A stretch of DNA of 64,000 nucleotides from Microvirga ossetica (GTDB taxonomy: Bacteria > Pseudomonadota > Alphaproteobacteria > Rhizobiales > Beijerinckiaceae): positions 3,133,501 through 3,197,500 of the forward strand of contig NZ_CP016616.1 in the NCBI RefSeq assembly GCF_002741015.1, given 5' to 3'. Both the position numbers and the translations under genes were made by a program. Position 1 is the stretch's first letter, and every line of letters starts with the position of its first letter. The notes beneath the pieces were generated by a model, which did not search any database, had not been told where the DNA came from, and saw only the letters and a list, made by a program, of their open reading frames with translations. Positions 45,285 to 53,714 of this stretch are shown here, piece after piece.

Positions 45285-45823
45285 CAACGTCTCCTGATCT
45301 GGAGGATCTGGTTGCGACGGGCATCGACGACCACCTCCTGGTAGCGGCGATCCCGGGTGAGAATCAGAAATTCATAGCGCCATTCGCCGGTCCAGGATTG
45401 GCGCAGGTCCACCTCCAGCACCTTGCCCGGGACTGCTTTCGAGACAGTGGGAAGAACGGTGCTCAAGGCCAGGGCCCAGCCCTGGGAGACGGCCTCGCGG
45501 GCACTTTCGGAGGAGGTGCTGCCCCAGCCGGTCTTCGCTGCCGCGTCGTCGTCACGTCCCCGGCCTCTGCCGCGGCCGCCGTCGTCGTCTCCTCCGCGGC
45601 CGCGGCCTCCGCCGTCATCGCCGCCGCCTCGGCCACTGTTGTCGCTACCCTTGCCGCTGTTGTCGCCTCCTCCGCGGCCGCCATCGCTGTCACCGCCACC
45701 ACCGCTGCCGCTGTTCCCACCGCTGTCGCCGTCCTTGGCGATCGCGAGATCCGGCCATGAGCTCTCCACCGCCGTCAAGGCGAGGCCGGCGGTCAGCAGG
45801 ACAATGAAGTGACGTCGGATCAT
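45284..45823 (-). CDS. Exported PepSY-like protein with Gly/Asp/Arg-rich spacer
   Basis: A 179-residue protein, first gene of the PepSY/regulator/kinase unit. The ATG at 45823 begins a signal peptide (MIRRHFIVLLTAGLALTAVE). Residues about 31-93 are low complexity, built from GGGDNSGKGS, RGGGDDGGGRGRGGDDD and similar runs. The C-terminal 70 residues (AREAVSQGWALALSTVLPTV to YQEVVVDARRNQILQIRRR) match the PepSY fold common in periplasmic proteins next to PhoPQ-like systems. The spacer composition mirrors the divergent protein at 45965. A ligand or inhibitor role in signalling is inference. Confidence 0.82.
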   Translation of the reverse strand: MIRRHFIVLLTAGLALTAVESSWPDLAIAKDGDSGGNSGSGGGGDSDGGRGGGDNSGKGSDNSGRGGGDDGGGRGRGGDDDGGRGRGRGRDDDAAAKTGWGSTSSESAREAVSQGWALALSTVLPTVSKAVPGKVLEVDLRQSWTGEWRYEFLILTRDRRYQEVVVDARRNQILQIRRR

Positions 45824-45871
45824 GAAGCGTTCCAAAGCTCGCCAGCATAGCATGCCCAAACTGATATTTCG

Positions 45872-45888
45872 CTGACATGGCCTGTCAG
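45872..45888. promoter_or_regulatory. Palindrome between divergent genes, candidate operator
   Basis: CTGACA and TGTCAG arms with a 5-base spacer lie 49 bp from the PepSY gene start and 77 bp from the repeat-protein start. The position suits a regulator acting on both. Binding by the response regulator encoded alongside is a guess. Confidence 0.35.
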
Positions 45889-45964
45889 GTTCACGTGGCC
45901 GGCTTCGTGCAAATTCTCCTCCATCGGCGCCGATCCCGGCGCGACGGATGAGTGGAGGAAGACG

Positions 45965-46570
45965 ATGGTAAAGCCGATCAAGAAGGGTCCGAGCATCCTG
46001 GTTCTGGGAACTGTCCTGGCGTCGCTGACGGCGGCGGCGATCCCGGCGGTCGTTGCGAGCGCCATCATCTCACCGGCCATGGCCAGGGGCGGCGGCGATG
46101 GGGGAGGGCGCGGCGGAGACGACAGCGGCGGCCGCGGCGGACGTGGCGGCGATGATCACGGTGGCGGCCGTTCCAGCGACGACAGCGGTGGCCGGGGAGG
46201 CCGCGGGGGCGATGACAACGGCGGTCGCAGCGGTGGTGGTGGCGACGATCGTGGAGGCCGTGGCCGTGGGGGCGACGATACGCGAAGCGACGACAGCGGC
46301 CGTGGCAGAGGACGCGGCGGCGACGACAACGTGAGCCGCGCCCGGGATGACGACGGCCGTCACCAGAACAGGGCCGAGGACCGCACGCGGACCCGCACTC
46401 AGGACCAGCACCAGACCCGAACCCGGGGCGCCGACGATCTGCCTGCGCTGCGCAGAGCACGCGGGCGCGGAGCGGATGACGCCCCGGATCTCAACGACGA
46501 CAATGGTGGCCGCCTGAATCGCGACGCGCGCTTCGAGCCCGGCGACGACCGCAGGATCAACGGCCGATAA
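45965..46570 (+). CDS. Exported Gly/Asp/Arg-rich repeat protein, function unknown
   Basis: A 201-residue protein with a GGAGGAAG ribosome-binding site just before its ATG. The N-terminus (MVKPIKKGPSILVLGTVLAS) is a signal peptide, with cleavage expected after AMA at residue 40. The mature chain to about 125 is low complexity, with RGGDD-type units; DDSGGRGGRGGDD occurs twice with a 20-residue period (starting at 52 and 72). The rest is rich in Arg, Thr, Gln and Asp, ending EPGDDRRINGR. Alternating Asp pairs and Arg-Gly runs suggest polyelectrolyte or cation binding, but no homologue of known function is evident to me. It is divergent from the PepSY operon. Confidence 0.75.
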   Translation: MVKPIKKGPSILVLGTVLASLTAAAIPAVVASAIISPAMARGGGDGGGRGGDDSGGRGGRGGDDHGGGRSSDDSGGRGGRGGDDNGGRSGGGGDDRGGRGRGGDDTRSDDSGRGRGRGGDDNVSRARDDDGRHQNRAEDRTRTRTQDQHQTRTRGADDLPALRRARGRGADDAPDLNDDNGGRLNRDARFEPGDDRRINGR

Positions 46571-46637
46571 CGACGGCGTCGCGCCGGCTGGAGAAAGGCA
46601 TCGGGCCCGGAGGGGAAATTTCCTCCGAGTCCGATGG

Positions 46638-47183
46638 TCATGCGGTCGGTACCCAGAACAGGCATTTCACATGGCCGGGCCGGGACAGGTGCGGAAGCGT
46701 TCCCGCAGGCTCGCCGCCATTGGCCAGGATCACTTTTCGCGAGCCCTCGTTGTCGTCGTCGCAGGTGATCAGCACCCGCGAAAAACCTTCCGAGCGGCAG
46801 ACGGGCAGAATCATGCGCAGGGCCTGGGTGGCGTAGCCGCGCCTCTGCTTCCAGGGCACGATCGTATAGCCGATATGGCCGTAGATGGTGCTGGGCATGT
46901 CTTCCGTTCCGCGTTGGAAGCGAAAGCCGATGCGGCCGCAGAAATCGCCGTCGCTGATCCAGAAATCATGGGCCGGCAGGCGCGGCACCTCCCGTCCGTC
47001 CGGCAGCCGGACCAGCGGGCTGTTGTAGAGGTCGTGCAGGAAACGGGCCGGATTGCGCCGCAGCTGCAGTAGCTGCTCGCGGCTCACGTCCTGATCCGTA
47101 TTGGGCGACCATCCCCGTTCGAGGGCGTCTTCATATTCGGGCAGCCGATCCAGGCTGGGGCGAAGGAGGGTGATGTCGGTCAT
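46638..47183 (-). CDS. GNAT-family N-acetyltransferase
   Basis: A 181-residue acetyltransferase of the RimJ/RimL-like kind. The acetyl-CoA loop is KQRRGYATQALRMILPVCR (about 113-131), followed by FSRVLITCDDDNEGSRKVIL with the conserved Asn. The N-terminal MTDITLLRPSLDRLPEYEDA and the SDGDFCGRIGFRFQRG strand fit the group acting on small molecules. Substrate unknown. It lies 44 bp upstream of kup's stop in opposite order along the minus strand, so it is probably independent. Confidence 0.88.
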   Translation of the reverse strand: MTDITLLRPSLDRLPEYEDALERGWSPNTDQDVSREQLLQLRRNPARFLHDLYNSPLVRLPDGREVPRLPAHDFWISDGDFCGRIGFRFQRGTEDMPSTIYGHIGYTIVPWKQRRGYATQALRMILPVCRSEGFSRVLITCDDDNEGSRKVILANGGEPAGTLPHLSRPGHVKCLFWVPTA

Positions 47184-47226
47184 GGATGTCCAAAACTGAC
47201 ATCGAGTCAGGCCAAGAGCAACAGGC

Positions 47227-49173
47227 TTACACGGTGACCTGCGTGCCGACTTCCACCACGCGTCCGGTCGGGATCTGGAAGAAGTCCGTGGCGTCGCTCG
47301 CCGATTTCGCGAGGCCGATGAACAGCTTGTCCTGCCACAGCGGCATGCCCGACTGGCTGGCGGGACGGATCGACCGGCGCGAGAGGAAGAACGACGTCGC
47401 CATGATGTCGAACTTGAATCCCTGCCGGCGCAGGATCGCGAGGCCGCGCGGGATGTTGGGCGTTTCCATGTAGCCGTAGCTCAGGCGGATGCGCCAGAAC
47501 GAATCGCCCACATGCTCGATGGAGACGCGGTCGTCGTCGTCCACGCGCGGAACGTCCTCGCTGTTCACGGTGAGGATCACGTTCTTCTCGTGCAGAACCT
47601 TGTTGTGCTTGAGGTTGTGCAGGAGAGCGGCCGGCGCCGTATCCGGGTCGCTCGTCAGGAAGACGGCGGTGCCCTTGACCCGGTGCGGCGGGCTCTTTTC
47701 CAGCATCTGCACCAGCTCGAGGAAGGGCACGTCGATCTTGCGGGTCTTCTCGAACAGGATCCGGGTGCCCTTTACCCAGGTGTACATGAGCACGAAGAAC
47801 ACGCCCGCGATGACCAGCGGGACATAGCCGCCGTCCAGGAGCTTGACCAGGTTCGAGGACAGGAAGGTGAGGTCGATGAGCAGCAGGGGCACCATGATGA
47901 GCCCGGTCTTGAGCGGCCCCCAGCCCCAGCTCCGGCTCATCACCAGGCAGGCGAGCAGGGTCGTGACGACCATGGTGCCGAAGACCGCGATGCCGTAGGC
48001 GCTGGCGAGGCTGCTGGAGGAGCCGAAGAGCAGGACGAGGCCGACCACGGCGGCGAGCAGAAGCCAGTTCACGCGCGGCAGGTAGATCTGCCCCTGATGG
48101 CTTTCAGAGGTGAAACGCACTTCCAGGCGCGGCAGCAGGCCGAGCTGGATCGCCTGCCTGGTCAGGGAATAGGCGCCGGTGATCACGGCCTGGCTTGCGA
48201 CGATGGTCGCGAGCGTGGCGAGGATCACGAGGGGCAGAAGCAGCCAGGGCGGTGCCAGCAGGAAGAAGGGGTTGTTGATCGAATCCGGGTTCGACAGGAC
48301 GAGCGCGCCCTGCCCGAGATAGTTCAGGGCCAGCGCCGGAAACACGACGGTGCCCCAGGCCACGCGGATCGGGTTGCGGCCGAAATGGCCGAGATCGGCA
48401 TAGAGCGCCTCGGCGCCGGTTACGGCCAGACAGACGCTGCCGAGGATCGCGAAGGCGGTGCCCGGGTGCGTGATCAGGAAGGACACGCCGTAATAGGGGT
48501 TGAATGCGAGCAGGACCTCCCAATCGTCGGCGATATGGAGAAGTCCAAGGCCCGCCATGGTGATGAACCACAGGAGCGTCAGCGGACCGAAGAACGCTGC
48601 GACCTTGCCCGTGCCGTGACTCTGCGCGGCGAAGAGAGCGATCAGGATCGCCAGGGCGCCGGGCAGGACATAGGCCTCGAAGGAGGGGGCGACGAGCTTC
48701 AGGCCTTCGAGAGCCGAGAGCACGGAGATGGCCGGCGTGATGGCGGCATCGCCATAGAACAGGGCGGCACCCGCCATGCCCATCATGAGAATCGGCAGGC
48801 TTCTTCGTCCGAGCGCACGCTGTGCCAGTGCGACCAGGGTCAGCGAGCCACCCTCGCCCTTGTTGTCGGCCCGCAGCAGCAGGAGAACGTATTTGACGGA
48901 AACCGTGAGGATCAGCGCCCAGAGCAGGAGCGAGAGGATGCTGATCACCAGTTCGCGGGTGAGCGGAACGGGCGTGCCGTGGTGGCCGCCGGTGGCGGCA
49001 GCCACGGTTTCGCGCATGGCATAGAGCGGGCTGGTGCCGATGTCGCCATAGACGACGCCGATGGCCCCGAGGGTCAGGGTCCAGAAGCTCGCCTTGTGAT
49101 GGCTGCCCGGTAGGGTGGCCTCAGGGGCTGCGGAATCCGCATGCCCTGGGGCGATGGCGTGCTGCTCTGCCAT
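47227..49173 (-). CDS. kup: Potassium uptake protein Kup
   Basis: Kup is a K+:H+ symporter of the KUP/HAK/KT family in the inner membrane. The 648-residue protein has about 12 helices and a C-terminal cytoplasmic domain. The N-terminal core [20 protein letters not shown] is the family hallmark; [18 protein letters not shown] and [12 protein letters not shown] are others. The ATG at 49173 ([14 protein letters not shown]) is favoured over the longer frame start. Confidence 0.95.
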   Translation of the reverse strand: MAEQHAIAPGHADSAAPEATLPGSHHKASFWTLTLGAIGVVYGDIGTSPLYAMRETVAAATGGHHGTPVPLTRELVISILSLLLWALILTVSVKYVLLLLRADNKGEGGSLTLVALAQRALGRRSLPILMMGMAGAALFYGDAAITPAISVLSALEGLKLVAPSFEAYVLPGALAILIALFAAQSHGTGKVAAFFGPLTLLWFITMAGLGLLHIADDWEVLLAFNPYYGVSFLITHPGTAFAILGSVCLAVTGAEALYADLGHFGRNPIRVAWGTVVFPALALNYLGQGALVLSNPDSINNPFFLLAPPWLLLPLVILATLATIVASQAVITGAYSLTRQAIQLGLLPRLEVRFTSESHQGQIYLPRVNWLLLAAVVGLVLLFGSSSSLASAYGIAVFGTMVVTTLLACLVMSRSWGWGPLKTGLIMVPLLLIDLTFLSSNLVKLLDGGYVPLVIAGVFFVLMYTWVKGTRILFEKTRKIDVPFLELVQMLEKSPPHRVKGTAVFLTSDPDTAPAALLHNLKHNKVLHEKNVILTVNSEDVPRVDDDDRVSIEHVGDSFWRIRLSYGYMETPNIPRGLAILRRQGFKFDIMATSFFLSRRSIRPASQSGMPLWQDKLFIGLAKSASDATDFFQIPTGRVVEVGTQVTV

Positions 49174-49360
49174 GTCTGCTTTTCTTTTGCGGATGTGTCC
49201 GCGGACGGCCCTTGTTGACTCACTCTGCAAACGACGAAGGGCGGACCCCTTCTCCAAAGAGCGCAGCCGCCGGCATTTCCGGTGCGGCGCGCTCTCTAAC
49301 ACATCGCGCTTCAGCTTAAAACGGAATTTCGCTTGAGGTTCCATGGCTAAGCTTGCTGCC

Positions 49361-50647
49361 TCATTCGGCGGCATCGCGTCCGGCCTGGCCGTAATTCTTC
49401 TCGATGTAGTCGAGAACGATCTTCTGGAAGTCCTGGGCGAGGGTCGGGCCGCGCAGGGTCATGGCCTTCCTGCCGTCGATGAAGACCGGAGCGGCGGGCT
49501 GCTCGCCCGTGCCGGGAAGCGAGATGCCGATATTGGCGTGCTTCGACTCGCCGGGACCGTTCACGATGCAGCCCATCACCGCCACGTTCAGGTTCTCGAC
49601 GCCGGAATAGGTGCGGCGCCACTCGGGCATGGAAGTGGAGATCCAGGTCTGGATGTCGCGGGCCAGCTCCTGGAAAACCGAGGAGGTGGTGCGTCCGCAG
49701 CCCGGGCAGGCAGCGACGAGGGGCACGAAGGTGCGAAAGCCCATGGTCTGGAGCAGCTCCTGGGCCGTCTTGACCTCGACTGTCCGATCGCCGCCGGGTT
49801 CGGGCGTCAGGGAATAGCGGATCGTGTCGCCGATGCCCTCCTGGAGCAGGATGCCCATGGCGGCGGAGGAGGCCACGATGCCCTTGGTGCCCATGCCGGC
49901 CTCGGTGAGGCCGAGATGGATGGCGTAGTCGGAGCGGCGGGCGAGGTCCTGATAGACGGCGATCAGGTCCTGCACGGCCGAGACCTTCGCCGAGAGGATG
50001 ATCCGATCCTTGCCCAAACCGATCTCTTCGGCGCGGGCGGCGGAGAGCAGCGCCGACCGGATCATCGCCTCGCGGGTGACCCAGCGCATGTCGCGCGGGC
50101 TTAACGAGGCGGCATTCTCGTTCATCAGGTGGGTGAGCAGCTCCTGATCGAGGGAACCCCAATTGGCGCCGATGCGCACGGCCTTGCCGTGCCGGATCGC
50201 CTGCTCGACGATGGCCCCGAACTGCCGGTCCTTCTTCTCCTTGAAACCCACATTGCCGGGATTGATGCGGTACTTGGCCAGAGCCTCGGCGCAGGCCGGG
50301 TGATCGGCGAGAAGCTGGTGGCCGATATAATGGAAGTCGCCGACGAGGGGGACGTCCACGCCGAGCCGGTCGAGGCGTTCGCGGATCCGCGGCACGGCGG
50401 CGGCAGCCTCGTCGCGGTCGACGGTGATGCGCACGATCTCCGAGCCAGCCCGGGCGAGCGCCGCCACCTGGGCCACGGTCGCATCCACGTCAGCCGTGTC
50501 CGTGTTGGTCATCGACTGGACCACGATCGGCGCGCCGCCGCCGACCATGACGGACCCGACGCGCACGCCAATGGTGCGATGGCGCGGAGCGGGGCCGGCG
50601 AGGCTCTCGGAGGCGACAGCGGTCTCGGAAGGCGAGGTGAGGGGCAT
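49361..50647 (-). CDS. ispG: 4-hydroxy-3-methylbut-2-enyl diphosphate synthase
   Basis: IspG (GcpE) carries out the penultimate step of the MEP isoprenoid pathway with a [4Fe-4S] cluster. The 428-residue product shows [19 protein letters not shown] near the start, the [10 protein letters not shown] loop, and the cluster motifs [12 protein letters not shown] and [17 protein letters not shown]. The ATG at 50647 ([14 protein letters not shown]) is preferred; a TTG further upstream extends it without support. The product feeds IspA-type enzymes such as that at 39386. Confidence 0.97.
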   Translation of the reverse strand: MPLTSPSETAVASESLAGPAPRHRTIGVRVGSVMVGGGAPIVVQSMTNTDTADVDATVAQVAALARAGSEIVRITVDRDEAAAAVPRIRERLDRLGVDVPLVGDFHYIGHQLLADHPACAEALAKYRINPGNVGFKEKKDRQFGAIVEQAIRHGKAVRIGANWGSLDQELLTHLMNENAASLSPRDMRWVTREAMIRSALLSAARAEEIGLGKDRIILSAKVSAVQDLIAVYQDLARRSDYAIHLGLTEAGMGTKGIVASSAAMGILLQEGIGDTIRYSLTPEPGGDRTVEVKTAQELLQTMGFRTFVPLVAACPGCGRTTSSVFQELARDIQTWISTSMPEWRRTYSGVENLNVAVMGCIVNGPGESKHANIGISLPGTGEQPAAPVFIDGRKAMTLRGPTLAQDFQKIVLDYIEKNYGQAGRDAAE

Positions 50648-50770
50648 GCTGAAATCCACGGCGGCAGCTCGAGGCTGCCGCCGTTTAGCTGATGCCAAAA
50701 CCCTTCTTCGTCAAGCGCGGCCTAGAGCATCGGACCCGTAAAGGGGCGATGTCCGGGTCAGCCCGACGGG

Positions 50771-51286
50771 TCAGTGGACGTCCCGGCAATGGCCGCAGCG
50801 CCCGGTGATCTCCAGGATCCGGCTGCGAGGCTGGTAGCCCTGCTCGCGCAGCACCCTGGTCACCGTGTCGGCCACGTCGGGCGATGCGATCTCGTTCACA
50901 TCGCCGGAGGCCTCGCAGATCAGGAAGGCTGTGGTTGTGCGGCCGCTAGAGACGGTCGAGCTGACGATATAGGCGTTCCGGCTCGCGAGCCGATGCGCCA
51001 GACCCTGCTCGATCAGGAAATCCAGGGCGCGATAGACCGTGATCGGCGCCATGCGGTGGCCCTGCGACCCGAGCAGCTCCACCAGGTCGTAGGCGCCGAG
51101 CGGCTTGTCGAAGCCATGGAGCAGCTCCAGCACACGGCGGCGGATCGGGGTCAGCCGCGCTCCCCTGGCGCGGCAGAAGGCCTCCGATTGGGCCATGGCC
51201 CGCTCCGTCCGTTCAGAAAAGCGGGGCGCCTGAATCGGAACGCCGACATGGGGTCCTGTGTGCTGAAGAGACAGTGTATGAGCCAT
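50771..51286 (-). CDS. zur: Fur-family regulator, Zur-like, with altered metal ligands
   Basis: A 171-residue winged-helix regulator. The DNA-binding half (TPIRRRVLELLHGFDKPLGA then MAPITVYRALDFLIEQGLAH) is closest to zinc-uptake regulators. The C-terminal half keeps GRCGHCRDVH, one Cys pair of the structural zinc site. The other pair reads ICEAS instead of CxxC, and the His/Cys-rich loop expected after RNAYI is replaced by VSSTVSSGRTTTAFL. Zinc sensing could therefore differ from known Zur proteins. The ATG at 51286 is inferred by family match. No znuABC genes are nearby. Confidence 0.82.
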   Translation of the reverse strand: MAHTLSLQHTGPHVGVPIQAPRFSERTERAMAQSEAFCRARGARLTPIRRRVLELLHGFDKPLGAYDLVELLGSQGHRMAPITVYRALDFLIEQGLAHRLASRNAYIVSSTVSSGRTTTAFLICEASGDVNEIASPDVADTVTRVLREQGYQPRSRILEITGRCGHCRDVH

Positions 51287-51370
51287 GGGATCGCTCCTGG
51301 TTCGAACGGCTGAAAATTGCGCCCCCCACGTCCGCACCCCGGCATCCGGAACGCGAACCACTTCATTAAT

Positions 51371-51390
51371 GTATGTTATAACGCTACATA
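51371..51390. promoter_or_regulatory. Candidate Zur-box-like site upstream of the Fur-family gene
   Basis: GTATGTTATAACGCTACATA lies about 85 bp upstream of the regulator start. It contains the perfect palindrome GTTATAAC and outer ATGT/ACAT arms, resembling the TGTTATAACA core of described Zur boxes. It is one of few A/T-rich stretches nearby. Autoregulation is the simple reading. Confidence 0.45.
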
Positions 51391-51458
51391 TTTGAAGAGG
51401 AAAAATGCATGGGACGTGCCTGAAATCTGTGCAGAAGGTGCAGCGATGCCGGATCCGC

Positions 51459-52109
51459 CTAAGGGTTGCGAAAGCGCCAGACGCCGGACTTCTTGATATC
51501 GGAATCCTCGAGGGTCCGGCTGACGGGCACCTGATAGACGGCAAGGCTGTCGAGGCGGTCCTTCGGAAGATAGCTGCGCCCAGGATCGCCGATCAGCACG
51601 GTGGCGCCGCGTTCGCTCAAGCAAAACAGCCACGCGACGACCCGGGCGGCGAGGTCCTGCTCGTAGCAGATGTCGCCTGCGAGCACCGTGTCCCAGCCGC
51701 GATCCTCGCCGACGATGTCCGCCTGGAGCGCAGTGACGGACACGTCGTTGGCGGCGGCATTGATGCCGATGGCCGCGATGGCGAAGGAATCGATGTCGCA
51801 GGCGGTCACCTCGGCCGCCCCGGCCTTCATGGCGGCGATGGCGACGAGGCCCGAGCCGGAGGCGAAATCAAGCACGCGCCTCCCTCGCACCGTCTCGGGA
51901 TGGTCCAGGATGTAGCGGGCAAGCGCCTGTCCTCCCGCCCAGGCAAAAGCCCAGAAGGGCGGCGGCAGGCCGATCTCGCCGAGTTCCTCCTCGGTCTTCT
52001 GCCACAGCTCCGTCGCCTCGTCGGCCACATGGAGCGCGATCTCCGGCGCGTGGGGCACCGGGCGAAGCCGGGTCTCGGCGCGGATGAAGGCGACAGGGTC
52101 CACGATCAT
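51459..52109 (-). CDS. Class I methyltransferase (ETFB/protein lysine type)
   Basis: A 216-residue methyltransferase. Motif I is VLDFASGSGLVAIAAMKAGA (about 85-104), followed by VTACDIDSFAIAAIGINAAA and the motif VLAGDICYEQDLA. These match the PrmA-related ETFB lysine methyltransferase family, whose mammalian member methylates an electron-transfer flavoprotein subunit. The ATG overlaps the glycosyltransferase stop (ATGA), so the genes are translationally coupled. The actual substrate is inference. Confidence 0.88.
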   Translation of the reverse strand: MIVDPVAFIRAETRLRPVPHAPEIALHVADEATELWQKTEEELGEIGLPPPFWAFAWAGGQALARYILDHPETVRGRRVLDFASGSGLVAIAAMKAGAAEVTACDIDSFAIAAIGINAAANDVSVTALQADIVGEDRGWDTVLAGDICYEQDLAARVVAWLFCLSERGATVLIGDPGRSYLPKDRLDSLAVYQVPVSRTLEDSDIKKSGVWRFRNP

Positions 52110-53332
52110 GCGGCCAGCATGGCGCTGTAGAGCCGCTTGACGGTCTCCATCACGTCCCGTTCGGTGAAGCCGTCGAGCACACGGGCGCGGGCCGCCGCAC
52201 CCATGCGGGCGACGAGATCCGGTTGGCGGGACAGGTCGGAGAGCGCCTCGGCTAGGCCTGCCGCATCGCCGGCGGGAACGAGGCGGCCTTCGGTGCCGTC
52301 CCGCACCAGGGTGCGGCAGCCGGGAACGTCCGTGGTGACGATGGCCCGGCCGCAGGCGGCGGCTTCCAGCAGCGTCCGCGGCAGGCCCTCGCCGCCGCGG
52401 GAGGGCAGGCAGGCCACGTGATGATCCCGCCAGACGGCGGCAACATCCTCCGTCCTGCCGTGCCATGCGATGCCGGGCTCCGCGGCCCAGGCCTTCAGGG
52501 GCTCGTCCGGGATGGATTTCGGGTTGGCGGGATCGGGAACACCGTAAAGGGACAGCTCGACCGCAGCCCCCTGCGCCCGCGCGCTGCGGACCGCCTCGAC
52601 GGCCACGTCGATTCCCTTCGACCAGAGCATGCGGGCGACGATGGCGACCTTGAGCGGTGGCTGCGGGGGCAGGGGAGCGGGCCTGAGGGCTTCGGGATCG
52701 ATCCCGGCTCCGCCCAGGATGACGACGTTCTCGCCCGCGGGATCGAGGCCGAGCAGCTTCGGATCGTCCGGGTTCTCGAAAACGTAGCGGGTCTGGCGGG
52801 TCTCCAGGCCGCGCACGAGGAGGCGCACGGCCCTTTGGGCGAGACGGGCGATCCGGTCTGTGCGGGCGCCGAGAAAACCGAGGCCGGTCAAGGCATAGAC
52901 CCGCCTGCGAACCCCGACCATGCCTGCCGCGAAGCCGCCGACGAGGATGCTGCGCAGCGCGATGCAATGGACCAGATCGGCCTTCTCCCGTCGGAGAATC
53001 GCGGCGAGATCTCCGGTCTTCAGGCCGGTCGTGACCGGGTTCAGGCTGCGCCGGTCGGCCTCGAAAGGGATGACCTTGGCACCGGTGGCCTCGATCGCCT
53101 CCCGGTGCGCACGCACCCGCGTGACGACCGTCACCTCGAGCCCGAGCTCGCGGGCAGCCCTGGCCATGGGCAGGAAGTGGGAGGCGAAGAACCAGTCTTC
53201 GGTAACGATGAAGACGAGCTTGCGGCCTTTGACGTCAGGCAGGGGAAAGGAAGACAAGGGATGATCCGGGTGAAACGGTTGCGCACTTGTAACCTCGGCA
53301 TGGGGCGGAAGGGAACTCCCCGTGCTTCGCAC
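52106..53332 (-). CDS. Glycosyltransferase family 4 protein
   Basis: A GT-B-fold glycosyltransferase. The N-terminal domain begins at about KLVFIVTEDWFFASHFLPMA and includes ALTGLGFLGARTDR. The C-terminal GT4 domain has VAIVARMLWSKGIDVAVEAV and the nucleotide-sugar motif LPSRGGEGLPRTLLEAAACG. Start choice is uncertain: I use a GTG at 53332 (408 residues), but a TTG nearer 53257 or a start up to 53422 remains possible. It probably builds a cell-surface sugar. It is divergent from the SemiSWEET gene and coupled to the methyltransferase downstream. Confidence 0.85.
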   Translation of the reverse strand: MRSTGSSLPPHAEVTSAQPFHPDHPLSSFPLPDVKGRKLVFIVTEDWFFASHFLPMARAARELGLEVTVVTRVRAHREAIEATGAKVIPFEADRRSLNPVTTGLKTGDLAAILRREKADLVHCIALRSILVGGFAAGMVGVRRRVYALTGLGFLGARTDRIARLAQRAVRLLVRGLETRQTRYVFENPDDPKLLGLDPAGENVVILGGAGIDPEALRPAPLPPQPPLKVAIVARMLWSKGIDVAVEAVRSARAQGAAVELSLYGVPDPANPKSIPDEPLKAWAAEPGIAWHGRTEDVAAVWRDHHVACLPSRGGEGLPRTLLEAAACGRAIVTTDVPGCRTLVRDGTEGRLVPAGDAAGLAEALSDLSRQPDLVARMGAAARARVLDGFTERDVMETVKRLYSAMLAA

Positions 53333-53369
53333 CCGTTGCCGTCGTCTTAAGATATGGGAGAGATCGCCT

Positions 53370-53687
53370 ATGGAGGATTGGCTGCCGACGGTCCTGGCGA
53401 CGATTGCCGGCATCCTCTCCACGTCGAGCTTCGTGCCTCAAGTGGTGAAGGCCTGGCGGGAGCGCGACACGCGGGCGATCTCCAAGCACATGTACATGGT
53501 GACCGTCACCGCTTTCGTGCTCTGGGCGCTCTACGGTTATCTGATCGGCAGCTGGCCGGTCGTGATCTTCAATCTCCTCAGCCTGGGCCTGAGCGGCACC
53601 ATTCTCGTGTTCAAGATCCGCAACGAACGGCGCAGGAGACGCGAGGCGCGCCCGCACAGGGAACCTGGGATGGCGCGCCACGGTTGA
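53370..53687 (+). CDS. SemiSWEET sugar transporter (PQ-loop)
   Basis: A 105-residue protein with three transmembrane helices. The PQ-loop is in FVPQVVKAWRERDTRAIS near the N-terminus, followed by MYMVTVTAFVLWALYGYLIG and a final helix with FNLLSLGLSGTILVFK. SemiSWEETs work as homodimers to pass sugars across the membrane. The C-terminal tail is Arg-rich. The start at 53370 fits family length. It is followed by topoisomerase IB 27 bp later, so they may be co-transcribed, though a functional link is not obvious. Confidence 0.9.
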   Translation: MEDWLPTVLATIAGILSTSSFVPQVVKAWRERDTRAISKHMYMVTVTAFVLWALYGYLIGSWPVVIFNLLSLGLSGTILVFKIRNERRRRREARPHREPGMARHG

Positions 53688-53714
53688 CGTTCTGTTTTTC
53701 ATCCAAGGCTTCCC

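Noticed and set aside
45463..45720. An Ala/Thr-rich frame within the PepSY gene spacer, and similar frames on the other strand of the 45965 gene.
   Set aside because: These are frame-shifted readings of GGC/GAC-type repeat DNA. The chosen frames are supported by signal peptides, ribosome sites and, for the PepSY gene, a folded C-terminal domain.
45965..46570. The Gly/Asp/Arg repeats considered as an RTX calcium-binding toxin.
   Set aside because: The RTX nonapeptide GGxGxDxUx is not repeated, and the protein has a Sec-type signal peptide whereas RTX cargo lacks one.
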